From NCBI GenBank assembly GCA_018402565.1, contig JAGYIQ010000005.1:62001-126000 (forward strand): a stretch of DNA of 64,000 nucleotides, written 5' to 3'. Source of the DNA: Pirellulaceae bacterium. GTDB taxonomy: Bacteria > Planctomycetota > Planctomycetia > Pirellulales > Pirellulaceae. Shown here one piece after another: positions 1-8,740 of the stretch (within the stretch, counting starts at the first letter, position 1; every line of letters begins with the position of its first letter). Made by a program: the position numbers and the translations under genes. The notes beneath the pieces are model-generated. The model was not told the DNA's origin and did not search any database. It saw only the letters and a list, made by a program, of their open reading frames with translations.

Positions 1-2300
1 CCTACCTCGATCGACATCGCACGGCGTAGCGGAACGCGTCGCTGCTCGATACCCTAGAAAAACTCAACACCTTGACCGTCTTTCCTACCCTCGATCGGAC
101 GTAGCAGTGCGTAGCGGAACGCGTCAGCGTTTCGATACCCGAGAAAAACCATCCCCGCGGACCGTCTTTCCTACCCTCGATCGGACGTAGCGACGTGCGT
201 AGCGGAACGCGTCAAGCGTTTCGATACCCTAGAAAAAACTCAACACCGTGGACCGTCTTTCCTACCCTCGATCGGACGTAGCAGCGTGCGTAGCGGAACG
301 CGTCAAGCGTTTCGACACCCGAGAAAAATCTCAACACCGTGGACCGTCTTTCCTACCCTCGATCGGACGTAGCGACGTGCGTAGCGGAACGCGTCAAGCG
401 TTTCGATACCCGAGAAAAAACTCAACCCCGCGGACCGTCTTTCCTACCCTCGATCGGACGTAGCGACGTGCGTAGCGGAACGCGTCAAGCTGCTCCGATA
501 CCCGAGAAAAAGCTCAACACCGCGGACCGTCTTTCCTACCCTCGATCGACGTAGCGCATGCGTAGCGGAACGCGTCGGGCGTTTCGATACCCGAGAAAGC
601 TCAACCCTGTCGACCGTCTTTCCGTACCCTCGATCGGACGTAGCGACGGCGTAGCGGAACGCGTCGGCCGCTTCTGATACCCGAGAAAAACTCAGCCCCG
701 TGGACCGTCTTTCCTACCCTCGATCGGACGTAGCGGCGTGCGTAGCGGAACGCGTCAAGCGTTTCGATACCCGAGAAAAAACTCAACACCGCGGACCGTC
801 TTTCCTACCCTCGATCGGACGTAGCGACGTGCGTAGCGGAACGCGTCGTTGCCTCGATACCCGAGAAAAAGCTCAACCCCCGGACCGTCTTTCCGTACCC
901 TCGATCGGACGTAGCGACGTGCGTAGCGGAACGCGTCAGCTGCTTCGATACCTCGAGAAAAGCTCAACCCCGCGGACCGTCTTTCCTACCCTCGATCGGA
1001 CGTGTAGCGAGCGTGCGTAGCGGAACGCGTCAAGCGTTCTCGATACCCGAGAAAAAGCTCAACCCCTTCGACCGTCTTCCGTACCCTAGATCGGACGTAG
1101 CGACGTGCGTAGCGGAACGCGTCAAGCGTTTCGATACCCGAGAAAAAGCTCAACCCCGCGGACCGTCTTTCCTACCCTCGATTGGACGTAGCGACGTGCG
1201 TAGCGGAACGCGTCAAGCGTTTCGATACCCGAGAAAAAGCTCAACCCCTTCGACCGTCTTCCGTACCCTAGATCGGACGTAGCGACGTGCGTAGCGGAAC
1301 GCGTCAAGCGTTTCGATACCCGAGAAAAAAACCATCCCCGCGGACCGTCTTCTGTACCCTAGATCGGACGTAGCGACGTGCGTAGCGGAACGCGTCAAGC
1401 GTTTCGATACCCTAGAAAAAACTCAACACCGTGGACCGTCTTTCCTACCCTCGATCGGACGTAGCAGCGTGCGTAGCGGAACGCGTCAAGCGTTTCGATA
1501 CCCGAGAAAAAGCTCAACCCCGTGGACCGTCTTTCCTACCCTCGATCGGACGTAGCGACGTGCGTAGCGGAACGCGTCAAGGCTTCGATACCTGAGAAAA
1601 ACTCATCACCGGGCGGACCGTCTTTCCTGCCACTCTAGATCGGACGTAGCGACGTGCGTAGCGGAACGCGTCAAAGCGCTTCGACACCTGAGAGAAAAGC
1701 TCAACCCCGCGGACCGTCTTCCTACCCCTGGGATCGGACGTAGCGACGTGCGTAGCGGAACGCGTCAAGCGTTTCGATACCCGAGAAAAAGCTCAACCCC
1801 GTGGACCGTCTTTCCTACCCTCGATCGGACGTAGCGACGTGCGTAGCGGAACGCGTCAAGCGTTTCGATACCCGAGAAAAAACTCAACACCGCGGACCGT
1901 CTTTCCTACCCTCGATCGGACGTAGCGACGTGCGTAGCGGAACGCGTCAAGCGTTTCGATACCCGAGAAAAAGCCCAACCCCGCGGACCGTCTTTCCTAC
2001 CCTCGATCGGACGTAGCGACGTGCGTAGCGGAACGCGTCAAGCGTTTCGATACCCGAGAAAAAGCTCAACCCCGTGGACCGTCTTCCGTACCCTAGATCG
2101 GACGTAGCGACGTGCGTAGCGGAACGCGTCAAGCGTTTCGATACCCTAGAAAAAACTCAACACCGTGGACCGTCTTTCCTACCCTCGATCGGACGTAGCA
2201 GCGTGCGTAGCGGAACGCGTCAAGCGTTTCGACACCCTAGAAAAATCTCAACCCCGTGGACCGTCTTTCCTACCCTCGATCGGACGTAGCGACGTGCGTA
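1..2300 (+). repeat. Tandem array of ~25 REP units, 91-bp period, left flank of RAYT
   Basis: About 25 near-identical units follow one another with a 91-bp period. Each carries the tetranucleotide GTAG followed by an 8-bp hairpin: CGGAACGC, loop GTCAA, GCGTTTCG (one G-T wobble). GTAG at the foot of a short imperfect hairpin is the classic arrangement of REP sequences mobilised by RAYT transposases. The rest of each unit (GATACCCGAGAAAAA, the CTCAACCCC segment, ACCGTCTTTCCTACCCTCGATCGGAC) varies by point changes and small indels. All units here face the same way, towards the RAYT gene at 2382-2990. Reading frames open in all three frames because the unit is GC-rich and not a multiple of three; none looks like a real protein. 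The array continues off the left edge of the window. Confidence 0.9.
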
Positions 2301-2324
2301 GCTGGGCCCGAGTCTTATCAAACT

Positions 2325-2352
2325 GCTCGAAATGCTTGACGCATTCCGCTAC
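2325..2352 (-). repeat. REP core, inverted orientation, with A-T stem pair
   Basis: A single REP core lies between the left array and the RAYT gene, in the opposite orientation to the left array. Read on the minus strand it is GTAG, then CGGAATGC, GTCAA, GCATTTCG. Compared with the left-array consensus, both partners of one stem pair have changed (C-G to T-A), so the hairpin is kept. Confidence 0.8.
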
Positions 2353-2381
2353 CCAAGTGGCAAAGTCTTATCACGTTGCAC

Positions 2382-2990
2382 TCAGTTACCAAACTCACCA
2401 TCGTCAAGTTGCCGAGAGGGATCGGGAACTCTGAAGCATTGCGTACGACGCAAGAAAGCTAGCGTCCGCAAAATCTCACGCCACGAACCTTCCTCAAAAA
2501 GACGCAATCGACAAGCACCTGGCAACAAGCACCCCGTATACGGATAAGTAGCAAATCCACCCAAAGGAACTAATTGCTTTCGTTCTGGGTTCCTCGCAAT
2601 GTAATCGACGACGTCCTCGATCGCGTTCTGCTCCAATTCGTTTCCCTTAAAAACGTGGTCGTATGACTGACGTTGAAAACTATAGCCGATACGCTGCAGC
2701 GAATCGTTCATATCCAGCCTAAATCGCTGCATGGCTGTCAGCTGATTCGAGGTTTCCGCCAGCCCTACCCACAACAAGTGCATGTGATCGGGCATCAAAC
2801 AAAAAATGGGGCAAGCCAATTGATAGCGGAACGCCGTGTGGGTCAGAACCTCACGAAATCGGTAGAGTAGCTTTGCATCCAACCATCCCACTCGCCGTTC
2901 ATCAATCGCCAGTATCCAATGCACCCATGCCGTTCCGCAGTAGTTCGGCCGGGGCAAGCGTTTCAGTCTTGTAGGCTTCTTTCCATCCAT
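2382..2990 (-). CDS. REP-associated tyrosine transposase (RAYT, Y1/HUH family)
   Basis: The protein has 202 residues with an ATG start. It carries the HUH metal-binding motif His69-Met70-His71 in MPDHMHLLW. A downstream helix with YDHVF (110-114) and DYIARNP (129-135) follows, where Tyr130 is the likely catalytic tyrosine. These are the hallmarks of the RAYT branch of IS200/IS605-like Y1 transposases, which cut single-stranded REP hairpins next to a GTAG-type tetranucleotide. The gene sits alone between two REP arrays of opposite orientation, as expected for a REPtron in which the enzyme acts on the neighbouring repeats. No frameshift or internal stop is visible, so the enzyme could be active. 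The C-terminal tail after about residue 165 is less conserved and runs up to the repeat junction. That the substrate is the flanking repeats is inferred from position and motif. Confidence 0.88.
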   Translation of the reverse strand: MDGKKPTRLKRLPRPNYCGTAWVHWILAIDERRVGWLDAKLLYRFREVLTHTAFRYQLACPIFCLMPDHMHLLWVGLAETSNQLTAMQRFRLDMNDSLQRIGYSFQRQSYDHVFKGNELEQNAIEDVVDYIARNPERKQLVPLGGFATYPYTGCLLPGACRLRLFEEGSWREILRTLAFLRRTQCFRVPDPSRQLDDGEFGN

Positions 2991-3093
2991 ACGCGTATTG
3001 TATGCATTTGCCGCTCGTCTTTGGAACCCCCGGACTCATTCCGCTACCGCGGCAAAGTCCGATCAAACTGCTCGAAACGCTTGACGCATTATT

Positions 3094-3211
3094 GATTTTT
3101 CCGTAGCGGAACGCGTCAAGCTTTTCGATTGACGAGAAAACGCCGTGTTATTCCCGATTTTATTGAAACGGGCCGCAATTTCTCGCGTAAGTCTGGAAAA
3201 ACCAAGAAGCC
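3094..3211 (+). repeat. Dispersed 118-bp REP-headed repeat, copy A
   Basis: The segment starts with GATTTTTCC, then GTAG and the REP hairpin (one mismatch in the stem). A tail rich in GAAAACGCCG and AGTCTGGAAAAA follows. The same head-plus-tail arrangement is found at 57523-57641 with scattered substitutions, so the mobile or copied unit is longer than the REP core alone. It is the only clear forward-facing REP on this side of the RAYT gene. Confidence 0.75.
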
Positions 3212-3752
3212 ATTGACGCATTCCGCTACCCAAGGGGCAAAGTCTTATCGTACTGCACGAAACGCTTGACGCATTCCGCTACCCACGGGGCCCGAGTCCG
3301 ATCATACGGCTCGAAACGCTTGACGCGTTCCGCTACCCAAGGGGCCCGAGTCCGATCATACTGCTCGAAACGCTTGACGCGTTCCGCTACCCACGGGGCC
3401 GAGTCCGATCACACTACACGAAACGCTTGACGGGTTCCGCTACCCAGGTGGCCCAGTCCGATCACACGGCTCGAAACGCTTGACGCGTTCCGCTACCCAC
3501 GGGGCGAACGTCCGATCACACGGCACGAAACGCTTGACGCGTTCCGCTACCCACGGGGCGAAGTCCGATCACGCTTCACGAAACGCTTGACGCGTTCCGC
3601 TACCCACGGGGCAACGTCCGATCACACGGCACGAAACGCTTGACGCGTTCCGCTACTCATTGGGCAAAGTCTGAACTGGGTGATCGAAACGCTTGACGCA
3701 TTCCGCTACCTCCGCTGTCGAATCTGATCTCACTACTCGAAATGCTTGACGC
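3211..3752 (-). repeat. REP array of ~11 units, ~54-bp period, right flank of RAYT
   Basis: About eleven REP cores read on the minus strand (plus strand CGAAACGC, TTGAC, GCGTTCCG, CTAC) with a period of about 54 bp. They are separated by a short linker such as CCACGGGGCGAAGTCCGATCA. The core is the same as in the 91-bp array but the linker is unrelated, so two kinds of array have grown from one core. Units at 3258-3282 and 3684-3708 have a T-G wobble at the stem pair that is C-G elsewhere and T-A at 2325-2352. The array ends just before the stop codon of the metal-binding lipoprotein gene at 3764. Confidence 0.88.
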
Positions 3753-3763
3753 GTTGTTCAAGT

Positions 3764-4810
3764 TTATTGGGTTTTAGCGCCCAAGGCGCGGGCGATGGTT
3801 TGGAAGTTGTGCCGCATCATGCCGCGGTAATGGGAGGCGGAAGAATCGACGGGGCCCAGGGCATCGGCGTACAGTTCGCCGCCCAGGGTCGTGCGTTGCC
3901 CACGTGATTGAACGCCCTCCAGCAAGGCCTGCATGTTTTTGGCGGAAATACTGGATTCGATGAATACCGCCGGCAGTTGTCGCTCGACCAACAGATCGAC
4001 CAGCGAATTGATCCGTTGCAGCCCGGCTTCGGACTCGGTCGACAAGCCCTGCACGCCCTCCACTTGCAGGCCGTAGGCTCGGCCAAAGTAGCGGAAGGCA
4101 TCGTGCGAGGTCACCAACAAGCGGCGATGGGGGGGCAATTGACTCATGAGCGCACGTCCCTCGGCGTGCAACTCCAGCAACTCGGCGCGGTAGGCAGCCG
4201 CGTTCTCGGCGTATTGCCGTGCGTGGGCGGGATCGTAGGCGGACAAGAACTGGGCCACGCCCTCGGTCGCGGCGGCCCACAGCTCCACGTCCATCCACAC
4301 GTGCGGATCGACCTGGCCATAGGCGATCGACTCCAAATCGGTCACGACTCCTTCCGAGTCCGCTTGATCGTCGGCGCCCAACAGTCGATCGGCGGGCAGA
4401 CCGCGAGCCACGGCGTAGACGGGGTGTTGATTGGAGAGCCGCAACAGGAGATTGTGCAGCTTGCCCTCCAGGTGCAAGCCGGCAAAAATCACCGCGTCGC
4501 TGGATAGGAGCCGCGCGACATGGTCGCGGGTGGGCTTGAAGAGATGCGGGTCCACGCCGGGGCCGCAGAGGACGTCCACTTCGACATGCGAGCCGCCGAT
4601 CGCCTGGACCATGTCGGCCACCATGCCCACGGTGACGACCACGCGGACTGGTCCAGATGCGGTGTGTGTCCTCGTGTTGGCCACGGGCCAGGGTCCGGGC
4701 GGCAGCGGCGTCGCATCCCGACAGCCGGTGAGGCCCGCAGCCCAAACCAGCAGGCAGGCGGACAATAGCCAACGGTAGGCGTCTCGGACCCGGCGGGGGC
4801 TCAGCATCAC
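3764..4810 (-). CDS. Zn/Mn ABC-transporter substrate-binding lipoprotein (ZnuA/TroA family)
   Basis: The protein has 348 residues. The N-terminus is a lipoprotein signal with lipobox LTGC (Cys30), so it should sit on the outer face of the cytoplasmic membrane. The mature part begins with VVVTVGMVADMV and contains the metal-ligand segments DPHLFKPTRDHV, DPHVWMD, TSHDAFRYF and ELYADALG in the order expected for cluster A-I proteins of the ZnuA/TroA/PsaA type. It would capture Zn2+ or Mn2+ for an ABC importer. No ATPase or permease gene follows, because the gene runs straight into the REP array; the transporter must be encoded elsewhere. It lies 22 bp downstream of the nitrilase gene on the same strand, probably in one transcript. 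Which metal is bound cannot be told. Confidence 0.88.
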   Translation of the reverse strand: MMLSPRRVRDAYRWLLSACLLVWAAGLTGCRDATPLPPGPWPVANTRTHTASGPVRVVVTVGMVADMVQAIGGSHVEVDVLCGPGVDPHLFKPTRDHVARLLSSDAVIFAGLHLEGKLHNLLLRLSNQHPVYAVARGLPADRLLGADDQADSEGVVTDLESIAYGQVDPHVWMDVELWAAATEGVAQFLSAYDPAHARQYAENAAAYRAELLELHAEGRALMSQLPPHRRLLVTSHDAFRYFGRAYGLQVEGVQGLSTESEAGLQRINSLVDLLVERQLPAVFIESSISAKNMQALLEGVQSRGQRTTLGGELYADALGPVDSSASHYRGMMRHNFQTIARALGAKTQ

Positions 4811-4832
4811 GGTGTTCCTTTGGTGGCGACAA

Positions 4833-6071
4833 TCATGACGTGGGCGGCTCCGCCGTCAGGCTGTGATAGAGGGCTGGGTGGCGATCGGCGATCCGGTCCA
4901 CCTCGTAGCTGCCGGCCTGAATCACCAACCGCTTCTGCCGCGCTTCGGCGGTGTCGATGATGGCGGTCAGGTACCCTTCTTCGGACTCGCTGAGCCGTTC
5001 GGCCTCCACGCCGTTGGGGTGGGACCAGGAGCTGTTGCCGATAAAGCGAAAGCCGGCCTCTTCGCCCACGCGATTGACCGCCATGAAGTAGACGCGGTTC
5101 TCCAGGGCTCGGCAGGAGGGAATGACCCGGCACGACACGCCCGATCCCGGCGGCCAATTGGTGGGCAGCACGACCAGATCCGCGCCGGCCAGGGCCATGG
5201 ATCGGGCCACTTCGGGGAAGCCTCCCTCGTAGCAGATGTGGATGCCGACCCAGGCCCCACCGATCTCGATCGGCTGATGCAAATGCTCCCCCGGCACGAC
5301 AAAGCGATCCAAGCCCATCCAGGGCAGGTGGACCTTAAAATAGGTATCGATCCAGCGGCCTTGGTCGAAAGTCAGCACGGCGTTCCGCAGCCGCCCGTCG
5401 GCCTCGCGCCAGGCGGTACCGACCAGGATGGCGGCCGACCATTGGCGACTCCAATCGGCCAAGGTTTGCAGCTCGTGGGAATCCGGCGTCAGAGCGACCT
5501 GGGCCACCGACTCCGCGGAATCGAAGCCGTAGCCGGTCAAGGCGCACTCGGGGAACACGATGGCCCGCGCTCCACGAGCCGCGGCGGCCGCCCCCAGTTC
5601 GCCGATCCGAGCCAGATTGCTGGCGACCTGGCCCAATTGCACATCCATCTGCACCCCGCAGACGGTCAACCGCGGGGCTTGAGCTCGTTCCGCTGCAGTC
5701 AACAGGGACCGCACGCCGGGCGGGCGACTGGCGGCTGGCGGCGACAGCAGAGGCTGAGCCCCACTGCCCGCGGAGTTCGGTAAACCCGCGGAGTTCGGTG
5801 ATCCTGAGGAGTCCGTTGAACCCGCGGAGTTCGCTGCGTCGGAGGCACCGCCAGCGTTGGGCGGGGGCGTGGACGATTCGATGGCCTCGCTGTCCCGCTT
5901 CGCTCGCCACTGGGCCAATTCGGCCTCCACTTGCTGGTCGATCGACGAGACGGGTTTACCGAAGCCGGGCAGGTCGACGAACTCGCCGTCGGCCAGTGCG
6001 GCCTCGATCCGGTTCTCGGACAGCAGGCGCCAGGCCTTTTCACTGATTTCTGGCTCGTCGTTGTGAGACAT
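4833..6071 (-). CDS. Carbon-nitrogen hydrolase with DUF1992-like N-terminal segment
   Basis: The protein has 412 residues. Residues ~135-400 are a nitrilase-superfamily domain with the Glu-Lys-Cys triad in VFPECALTGYGF, YFKVHLPW and HICYEGGFPE, so it should hydrolyse an amide or nitrile. The N-terminal ~65 residues (AWRLLSENRIEAALADGEF, DLPGFGKP) resemble the DUF1992/DnaJ-related motif found as a separate small protein in other bacteria. A low-complexity Ser/Ala/Gly/Asn linker with repeats such as SAGL and PNSAG joins the two. The ATG is at 6071. Its substrate is unknown. The first part of the call rests on visible catalytic motifs; the DUF1992 link is by motif resemblance only. Confidence 0.82.
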   Translation of the reverse strand: MSHNDEPEISEKAWRLLSENRIEAALADGEFVDLPGFGKPVSSIDQQVEAELAQWRAKRDSEAIESSTPPPNAGGASDAANSAGSTDSSGSPNSAGLPNSAGSGAQPLLSPPAASRPPGVRSLLTAAERAQAPRLTVCGVQMDVQLGQVASNLARIGELGAAAAARGARAIVFPECALTGYGFDSAESVAQVALTPDSHELQTLADWSRQWSAAILVGTAWREADGRLRNAVLTFDQGRWIDTYFKVHLPWMGLDRFVVPGEHLHQPIEIGGAWVGIHICYEGGFPEVARSMALAGADLVVLPTNWPPGSGVSCRVIPSCRALENRVYFMAVNRVGEEAGFRFIGNSSWSHPNGVEAERLSESEEGYLTAIIDTAEARQKRLVIQAGSYEVDRIADRHPALYHSLTAEPPTS

Positions 6072-6283
6072 GAATTTTTCCGGAATACTTGTTGAAAACG
6101 CGGCTCGCAGCCCTTAGGCTTATGGACAGGACCGGCTGGCTACCCGCGAGTGCCGCTAGCAGCTCGCGGATGCAACCCCGGTTGCAACGAATTATATCGT
6201 CCGTCGGACCCTGTCGAGAGCCCGCGTCCCGTTTGAGCGGTCAGGTAGCGAGTGTCGGTTTTGTTTATGATTGGGAGCCAGCC

Positions 6284-6499
6284 ATGTTGGTACTGAGTCG
6301 AAAGCCGGGCGAGCGAATACTGATTGGCAACGACATTGTGGTGACTGTGGTGCGTTTTCAAGGCGGTGCCGTGCGTTTGGGCATCGAAGCGCCGCGCGAC
6401 TTCGCCGTCGTCCGCGAAGAATTGGCGGAGGGCGTGGCCATCCCCGCGGTCTTGGCTCAGGCGGAAGCGTCCGACGCGACCAAGAGCGACTCGGTTTAG
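6284..6499 (+). CDS. csrA: Carbon storage regulator CsrA
   Basis: This 71-residue protein starts with MLVLSRKPGERILIG and continues with VVRFQGGAVRLGIEAPRD and VVREEL, the complete CsrA/RsmA fold. CsrA dimers bind GGA motifs in mRNA leaders and control translation, including that of flagellin in many bacteria. The ATG at 6284 is preferred over the longer frame because homologues begin exactly there. A GGGAG stands 6-7 bases upstream. The C-terminal tail (AQAEASDATKSDSV) is slightly longer than in enterobacteria. It is divergent from the nitrilase gene, and no fliW is next to it. Flagellar genes fliL-like and fliN occur further on in the window. Confidence 0.95.
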   Translation: MLVLSRKPGERILIGNDIVVTVVRFQGGAVRLGIEAPRDFAVVREELAEGVAIPAVLAQAEASDATKSDSV

Positions 6500-6805
6500 C
6501 GTGAGTCGTGGGTCCAACCCAGGTGTATTGCGAGTTTGGCAGCAAGCGGGATTCGGGCTTCCGAGAGAATTCGCCCCCAGTCCGCCTGTAGAAGTCGCTG
6601 GCGTTTTGCCGAGAATAGAAGCAGGAGCCAGCGTCGCCAGACGCCTGTATGGGACGTCGGTACGTGAAGTTGGCGCGGTAGATCCGCTGGGAGTATCGGC
6701 CAGGGAAGTGCCGAGCGACCCGGCTCAAGCGGGCGATAGCGTCGCGACCCAGCGAGCTCCGAATCGAACGATTTCTGCACAATCAATCAGCAAGGATGCT
6801 GGCAC
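6500..6805. other. 306-bp intergenic stretch, no gene seen
   Basis: Neither strand has a frame with recognisable protein features. The longest reverse frame (6496-6786) has no family resemblance and no ribosome-binding site. A promoter for the following gene may lie here but no confident hexamer pair was found. Confidence 0.5.
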
Positions 6806-7369
6806 GTGGCTGCTTCATATTGGCAAACGGTCTGGTGGTCGTATTTCGCCCAATTGCCTGAGGACCGGATCTGTTACCGCCTGATCCAAAAGCACAAGAT
6901 CGCCTCGATTCTTGAGATTGGCATGGAGGACGCGGTCCGCAGCGAGCGGATGTTGCAAGTGGCCATTCGTGGTGCTGGTCCGCGGGTCGTGAACTTCGTG
7001 GGGATCGATCTGTTTGAGGCCCACCCCGAGGCCGATGAGAATCCCTTGACGCTGAAGGCGGCCCATACGCAATTGTCGGCTTTGGGTGCCCGAGTCAAAT
7101 TAGTGCCGGGCGATGCCTTTTCCGCCCTCTCTCGAACGGCCAACTCGCTCAAAGATATCGAATTGGTCGTGATCGGCTGGGACAACTCGCCGGACGTCGT
7201 GGCCAAGTGCTGGAATTTGATGCCACGATTTTTGACGGATCAGGCGATTGTGCTGTGTCAGGGTGACGAGAGCCAGAACTACCAGTTCTCGGTGTTGAAC
7301 GTCGAGCAGGTCAAGGAGTTGGCGGCCGAGCAGGCCAAGTCGAAGTCCAAGACCAAACACGCCGCGTAA
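6806..7369 (+). CDS. Conserved hypothetical protein, possible SAM-methyltransferase-like fold
   Basis: The protein has 187 residues. The start is a GTG at 6806, supported by AAGGA nine bases upstream. The segment KIASILEIGMEDAVRSERML followed by VVNFVGIDLFEA resembles motif I and the acidic strand-2 end of class I methyltransferases (E/DxG...ID). Strand-4-like DIELVVIGWD follows. There is no catalytic motif specific for a substrate, and the canonical GxGxG loop is degenerate, so catalytic activity is doubtful. The tail is Lys/Ala-rich (AEQAKSKSKTKHAA). It is monocistronic as far as can be seen. Function unknown. Confidence 0.65.
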   Translation: MAASYWQTVWWSYFAQLPEDRICYRLIQKHKIASILEIGMEDAVRSERMLQVAIRGAGPRVVNFVGIDLFEAHPEADENPLTLKAAHTQLSALGARVKLVPGDAFSALSRTANSLKDIELVVIGWDNSPDVVAKCWNLMPRFLTDQAIVLCQGDESQNYQFSVLNVEQVKELAAEQAKSKSKTKHAA

Positions 7370-7539
7370 GTCGCCCCGAAAATCACAACGCCACAGCCAG
7401 ACTTCGCCCGCAAACACGACTTGGCGGCGAGCAAGTCGTATCGTTGGACATCTCTGCCCCTGATTCCTTCTGCAAATGCAGAGTCCGGCACCACGCAGCG
7501 GACGCCGACGGCGTTGCGGTTAAACACCGCCGCCCAGCC

Positions 7540-8724
7540 CTAGCCGCGATCGGAGTCCGGCACGGCCACTTCGGTAATGACATAGACAGCGAAGGTGCCG
7601 AGCCAATGTTCGCCGGCGTAGTCGCCGGTGAAGACGTACTCCCAACCGGCGCGGGTGTGTTGCTCGGCGGATTGCAGCAAGCGAGCTCGGTCCGGATGCG
7701 TGTCCGGCAGCGTCAGGGCCACGCCGCGGAGGGTCCAAGCGCGGTTGAAGTTGAGTCCAGCCAAATGCACCAGCTTGCCGTCGGTCACGTCGGTCACGGC
7801 CACTGGGGTCAGGAAACGCTGGACGGCAGGTCGCTGCAGGTCCGGCAAGAAGCGGCCCCACCAAGCGGCGAACTCGGCGGTCGGCAGCACCCGTCGCATC
7901 AGGTCGGCCTCGTTCAAAGCGGCCGAGAAAAAGTCCTCGCCGGAGGGTTCGTAGCCGACCGGGTAATCGATATCGGCCGCGTAGTAATCGCGGGCTCGGG
8001 CGTCGATCAATTCGATCAGGGCCGTGTGGCCGACCGCGACCGCATAGTCGCGGATTTGGGCCAAGCCGAACGCCGTATTGGGGTGCACACCGGTGCGGAT
8101 TGGGTAAGCTTGCTTCGGCAGGAACTCGAGCGTAGCGGCGACGAGGTAATCCTCCAGGGGGCGGAGGTTCTGCCGCCAGGCCTGCCCCTGCGGATCGTCC
8201 CAGGTATGCAATTCGGTGACCAACCGCAAGTACCAGGCCCAACCGTAGAGCCGCTCGAAGGACTTGTGTTCGGGTTGCTGAAAGTGGCGTGTCTCGGCTT
8301 GGATATTCTCCAGCGTCAGGTGCTGGTCCAGTCGCCCGCGGATCTCGGCAGCCAGCGAAAAGTTCGGTTGGAGCTTGAGCAGGCGAATCAGCATCCAATG
8401 CCCGTGGACGCTGGAGTGCCAATCGAAGCAGCCGTAGAACGCTGGGCACATTTCCCGCGGGGACCGCACATCGGCTGGACCGGCTAGCACGTTGCTGGGT
8501 TTGTTCGGGTACTCTTGATCCAGGCCCTTGAGCGCGAGACGGGCCAATCCGGCCGCTTGCTCGTCCGTCAGATCTTGGCGGGGCCGGGTCGCAGAATCGC
8601 CTGCCAGTGGCGGGGTTGGGGACGAGTCAGGGACGGGTTGCGGGGATGACATGGCAAGGGTTCCCAGACAGCTGACGAGGCCGAGGCCCAGGGCGGCGAT
8701 GACGCGATATCCGCGGATCGACAT
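7540..8724 (-). CDS. DUF2891 family exported protein
   Basis: The protein has 394 residues. The ATG at 8724 is chosen over the longer frame because it has GGAG eight bases upstream and opens a signal peptide (MSIRGYRVIAALGLGLVSC, then SS). The body has the DUF2891 features PAFYGCFDWHSSVHGHWML, FERLYGWAWYLRL, YPIRTGVHPNTAFGL and HTRAGWEYVFTGDYAGEHWLGTF. Such proteins are thought to be alpha/alpha-barrel hydrolases but no reaction is established. It begins 16 bp after the ZIP transporter gene on the same strand, so the two are probably co-transcribed. Confidence 0.82.
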   Translation of the reverse strand: MSIRGYRVIAALGLGLVSCLGTLAMSSPQPVPDSSPTPPLAGDSATRPRQDLTDEQAAGLARLALKGLDQEYPNKPSNVLAGPADVRSPREMCPAFYGCFDWHSSVHGHWMLIRLLKLQPNFSLAAEIRGRLDQHLTLENIQAETRHFQQPEHKSFERLYGWAWYLRLVTELHTWDDPQGQAWRQNLRPLEDYLVAATLEFLPKQAYPIRTGVHPNTAFGLAQIRDYAVAVGHTALIELIDARARDYYAADIDYPVGYEPSGEDFFSAALNEADLMRRVLPTAEFAAWWGRFLPDLQRPAVQRFLTPVAVTDVTDGKLVHLAGLNFNRAWTLRGVALTLPDTHPDRARLLQSAEQHTRAGWEYVFTGDYAGEHWLGTFAVYVITEVAVPDSDRG

Positions 8725-8740
8725 GGGGTGTCTCCGATCG

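Noticed and set aside
248-2289. Many overlapping open frames in the 91-bp array that look like a repeat protein
   Set aside because: The unit is 91 bp, not a multiple of three, so the same protein string appears in all frames in turn. There is no ribosome-binding site and no domain.
1-3760. A CRISPR array
   Set aside because: The units are contiguous and nearly identical over their full length, with no unique spacers and no cas genes; the hairpin and GTAG fit REP instead.
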